Shown piece by piece: positions 62,489-64,000 of a stretch of DNA of 64,000 bases. Below the pieces are notes generated by a model, which was not told the DNA's origin, did not search any database, and saw only the letters and a list, made by a program, of their open reading frames with translations. Every line of letters starts with the position of its first letter. Position 1 is the first letter of the stretch. The position numbers and the translations under genes were made by a program. The DNA comes from Cohnella herbarum (lineage in GTDB: Bacteria > Bacillota > Bacilli > Paenibacillales > Paenibacillaceae): NCBI RefSeq assembly GCF_012849095.1, contig NZ_CP051680.1, positions 5,363,501 to 5,427,500 of the forward strand, given 5' to 3'.

Positions 62489-63106
62489 CTACTTCAAAGC
62501 AATTACGATTCGACGATTCGGTTCGTCCCCTTGGCTGAAAGTTTTCACGCTCGGGTTCGTTTGCAACCTGGCATGAATAATCTTTCTTTCCTGGGACGTC
62601 ATCGGTTCAAGCATGATTTCCTTCCGCGTTCGAATGACCCTCATGGCCATCCGCTCCGATAGAGCTTCTAAAGTCTGACGGCGACGCTCACGAAATTGCT
62701 CGGCATCGAGCACGATGCGAAGATGATGGTTCGAATGGCGATTCGCCACGATGTTCGTCAAATATTGAAGAGAATCCAAAGTCTGTCCACGTCTACCGAT
62801 TAGAATGCCCAAGTCGGAACCTGTAATGTTAATCCGCACTGCATCATTCTCATCAACCCGTTCAACAGAAACGGTTAGGTCCATTGCCGCGGATACTTCG
62901 CGAAGAAACAATACCGCTTCTTCTACGCCATCCGGCAACAATTCCAATTCCACCTTCGCTTCTCTGGCTCCAATGAGCCCGAACAAACCTTTACTGGCTT
63001 GTTCCAATACCGTGACGTTCACTCGGTCTTCTTGTACGCCCAACTGGGCAAGACCTTTACGAACCGCATCTTCTACCGTTTTTCCCGATGCCAGGAGCTT
63101 TTTCAT
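62489..63106 (-). CDS. jag: Jag/KhpB RNA-binding protein
   Basis: 205 residues: Jag N-domain (about 1-50, ASGKTVEDAVRKGLAQLGV), a KH domain (about 80-140, DLGILIGRRGQTLDSLQYL with the GxxG loop) and an R3H domain (about 145-205, ERRRQTLEALSERMA, HARLQTNPSVKTFSQGDEP). KhpB binds many RNAs and affects cell elongation in relatives. It overlaps yidC by four bases, the usual arrangement. Confidence 0.94.
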   Translation of the reverse strand: MKKLLASGKTVEDAVRKGLAQLGVQEDRVNVTVLEQASKGLFGLIGAREAKVELELLPDGVEEAVLFLREVSAAMDLTVSVERVDENDAVRINITGSDLGILIGRRGQTLDSLQYLTNIVANRHSNHHLRIVLDAEQFRERRRQTLEALSERMAMRVIRTRKEIMLEPMTSQERKIIHARLQTNPSVKTFSQGDEPNRRIVIALK

Positions 63107-63951
63107 TTTGAGCGCGCCTCCTTACCTTTACCTTTACCTTTGCCATTTTTGGGTTTTGGTTGAGGAGCTTCTTCTACCACAGCAGCTTTAGGCGATTTTC
63201 TATACATGAAGTAGTTTTGAACGATTGTATAGATGTTACTGTAAATCCAGTACAACGGCAAAGCCGATGGGAAGTTAATCGCCATTACGAAGATCATGAC
63301 CGGGAAGATATACATAAGTCCCTTCATCGGTCCGACCATTTGCTGTTGCGAAGACATCATCTTCGATTGAACGAATGTAGTGATCGCAGCGATAATCGGT
63401 AGAAGATAAGTAGGATCCTTCTCTCCTAGGTGCAACCAAAGGAAGCTGCTCTCTTCGATTCCTAACGATTCATTTCCGCGAATATGCGCGTTCGTGTAAA
63501 TCGAGTTATACAATGCGATGAAGATCGGCATTTGAACGATAAGCGGCAAGCAACCCGCCAACGGGTTCACTTGATTCGTCTGATACAGCTTCATCATTTC
63601 TTCTTGCTGTTGTTTCGGATCGTCCTTGTATTTCTCCCGGATCTTCTTCATTTCCGGTTGCAAAGCCTGCATCGCTTTCGTGTTCTTATATTGCTTAATC
63701 ATTAGAGGAAGAATAATTGATCTTACAATAATGGTCAGTACCAAAATCGCTAAACCATATTGTCCTCCGAACCAGTCAGCAAAAGTATCCAACATCTTCG
63801 AGAACCAATAAACGACGTTACGGGTCCACCATGAACCGCTTTCAGCCATGTCTTCCGTAAGTATTGCAGTAGCTGCCGGAGTACAACCCGCGAGCAGTGT
63901 CATCAGCGACAAACCGCCGATAACGGTCCACCATTTGCGATTTCGCAACAA
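63103..63951 (-). CDS. yidC: Membrane protein insertase YidC (SpoIIIJ-type)
   Basis: 282 residues. Lipoprotein signal ending in LLAGC (Cys23), then five membrane helices (about 55-80, 130-150, 175-195, 215-235, 235-250), the conserved Arg in VRSIILPLMIKQYKNTKAMQ near 77 and a Lys/Gly/Pro-rich basic C-terminal tail. In Bacillus two copies exist, one (SpoIIIJ) important for sporulation; this one is at the SpoIIIJ site. The start is a TTG at 63951 with GGGGAG upstream. Confidence 0.96.
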   Translation of the reverse strand: MLRNRKWWTVIGGLSLMTLLAGCTPAATAILTEDMAESGSWWTRNVVYWFSKMLDTFADWFGGQYGLAILVLTIIVRSIILPLMIKQYKNTKAMQALQPEMKKIREKYKDDPKQQQEEMMKLYQTNQVNPLAGCLPLIVQMPIFIALYNSIYTNAHIRGNESLGIEESSFLWLHLGEKDPTYLLPIIAAITTFVQSKMMSSQQQMVGPMKGLMYIFPVMIFVMAINFPSALPLYWIYSNIYTIVQNYFMYRKSPKAAVVEEAPQPKPKNGKGKGKGKEARSK

Positions 63952-64000
63952 AACTAAAAACTCCCCTCTTAAACGCCCGCATGCCGTAATGTTAACATCT

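Overview
The window looks like the left flank of the chromosomal origin of a spore-forming Bacillota bacterium of the Paenibacillaceae (Paenibacillus/Cohnella type). Three things suggest this. The core gene order is the familiar origin-proximal one: yidC, jag, mnmE, mnmG, rsmG, noc, soj, spo0J, then yyaC, then rpsF-ssb-rpsR, then gdpP-rplI-dnaB-purA. Three parS sites are present. Nearly all core genes lie on the minus strand, i.e. they read away from an origin that should lie just beyond base 64000.

Layout. Bases 1-6.5 kb hold purA (cut by the left edge, with a PurR-type operator and promoter) and the mazG-like/yybS/gdpP/rplI/dnaB operon. Bases 6.6-20.7 kb are accessory: a membrane-anchored amidohydrolase with altered metal ligands, a CBS protein, an LCP cell-wall ligase, an ABC-2 exporter, a large SLH surface protein with a MalT-like regulator, a metallophosphoesterase and lrgAB. 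Bases 20.7-22.8 kb hold an intact IS256-family element inserted into an array of short spaced repeats. Bases 22.9-33.2 kb form a nucleoside uptake and ribose salvage operon (LacI-type repressor, ribokinase, BMP-type ABC transporter, two nucleoside hydrolases, an ADP-ribosylglycohydrolase). Bases 33.4-35 kb return to core (rpsR, ssb, rpsF, yjzC).

Bases 35.6-50.5 kb are a second accessory block for organic nitrogen: pucR, an isochorismatase-like amidase, a cupin, a formamidase, a second BMP-type ABC transporter, a double-kinase hybrid sensor, allophanate hydrolase (atzF) and biuret amidohydrolase (biuH). Exact matches to the GlnR/TnrA box lie upstream of both transcription units, so the block reads as a nitrogen-limitation regulon that degrades biuret to allophanate and then to ammonia and CO2. 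It is edged by a second repeat array on one side and by tandem 191-bp units carrying the 3' end of tRNA-Ser on the other. From 51 kb to the right end the origin-flank core resumes.

Most interesting for follow-up: the biuret/formamide/BMP-transporter regulon; the repeat arrays with alternating ~51/~62-bp core spacing at two loci; the tRNA-Ser-linked tandem units; and a small mobile repeat with an 11-bp target duplication.
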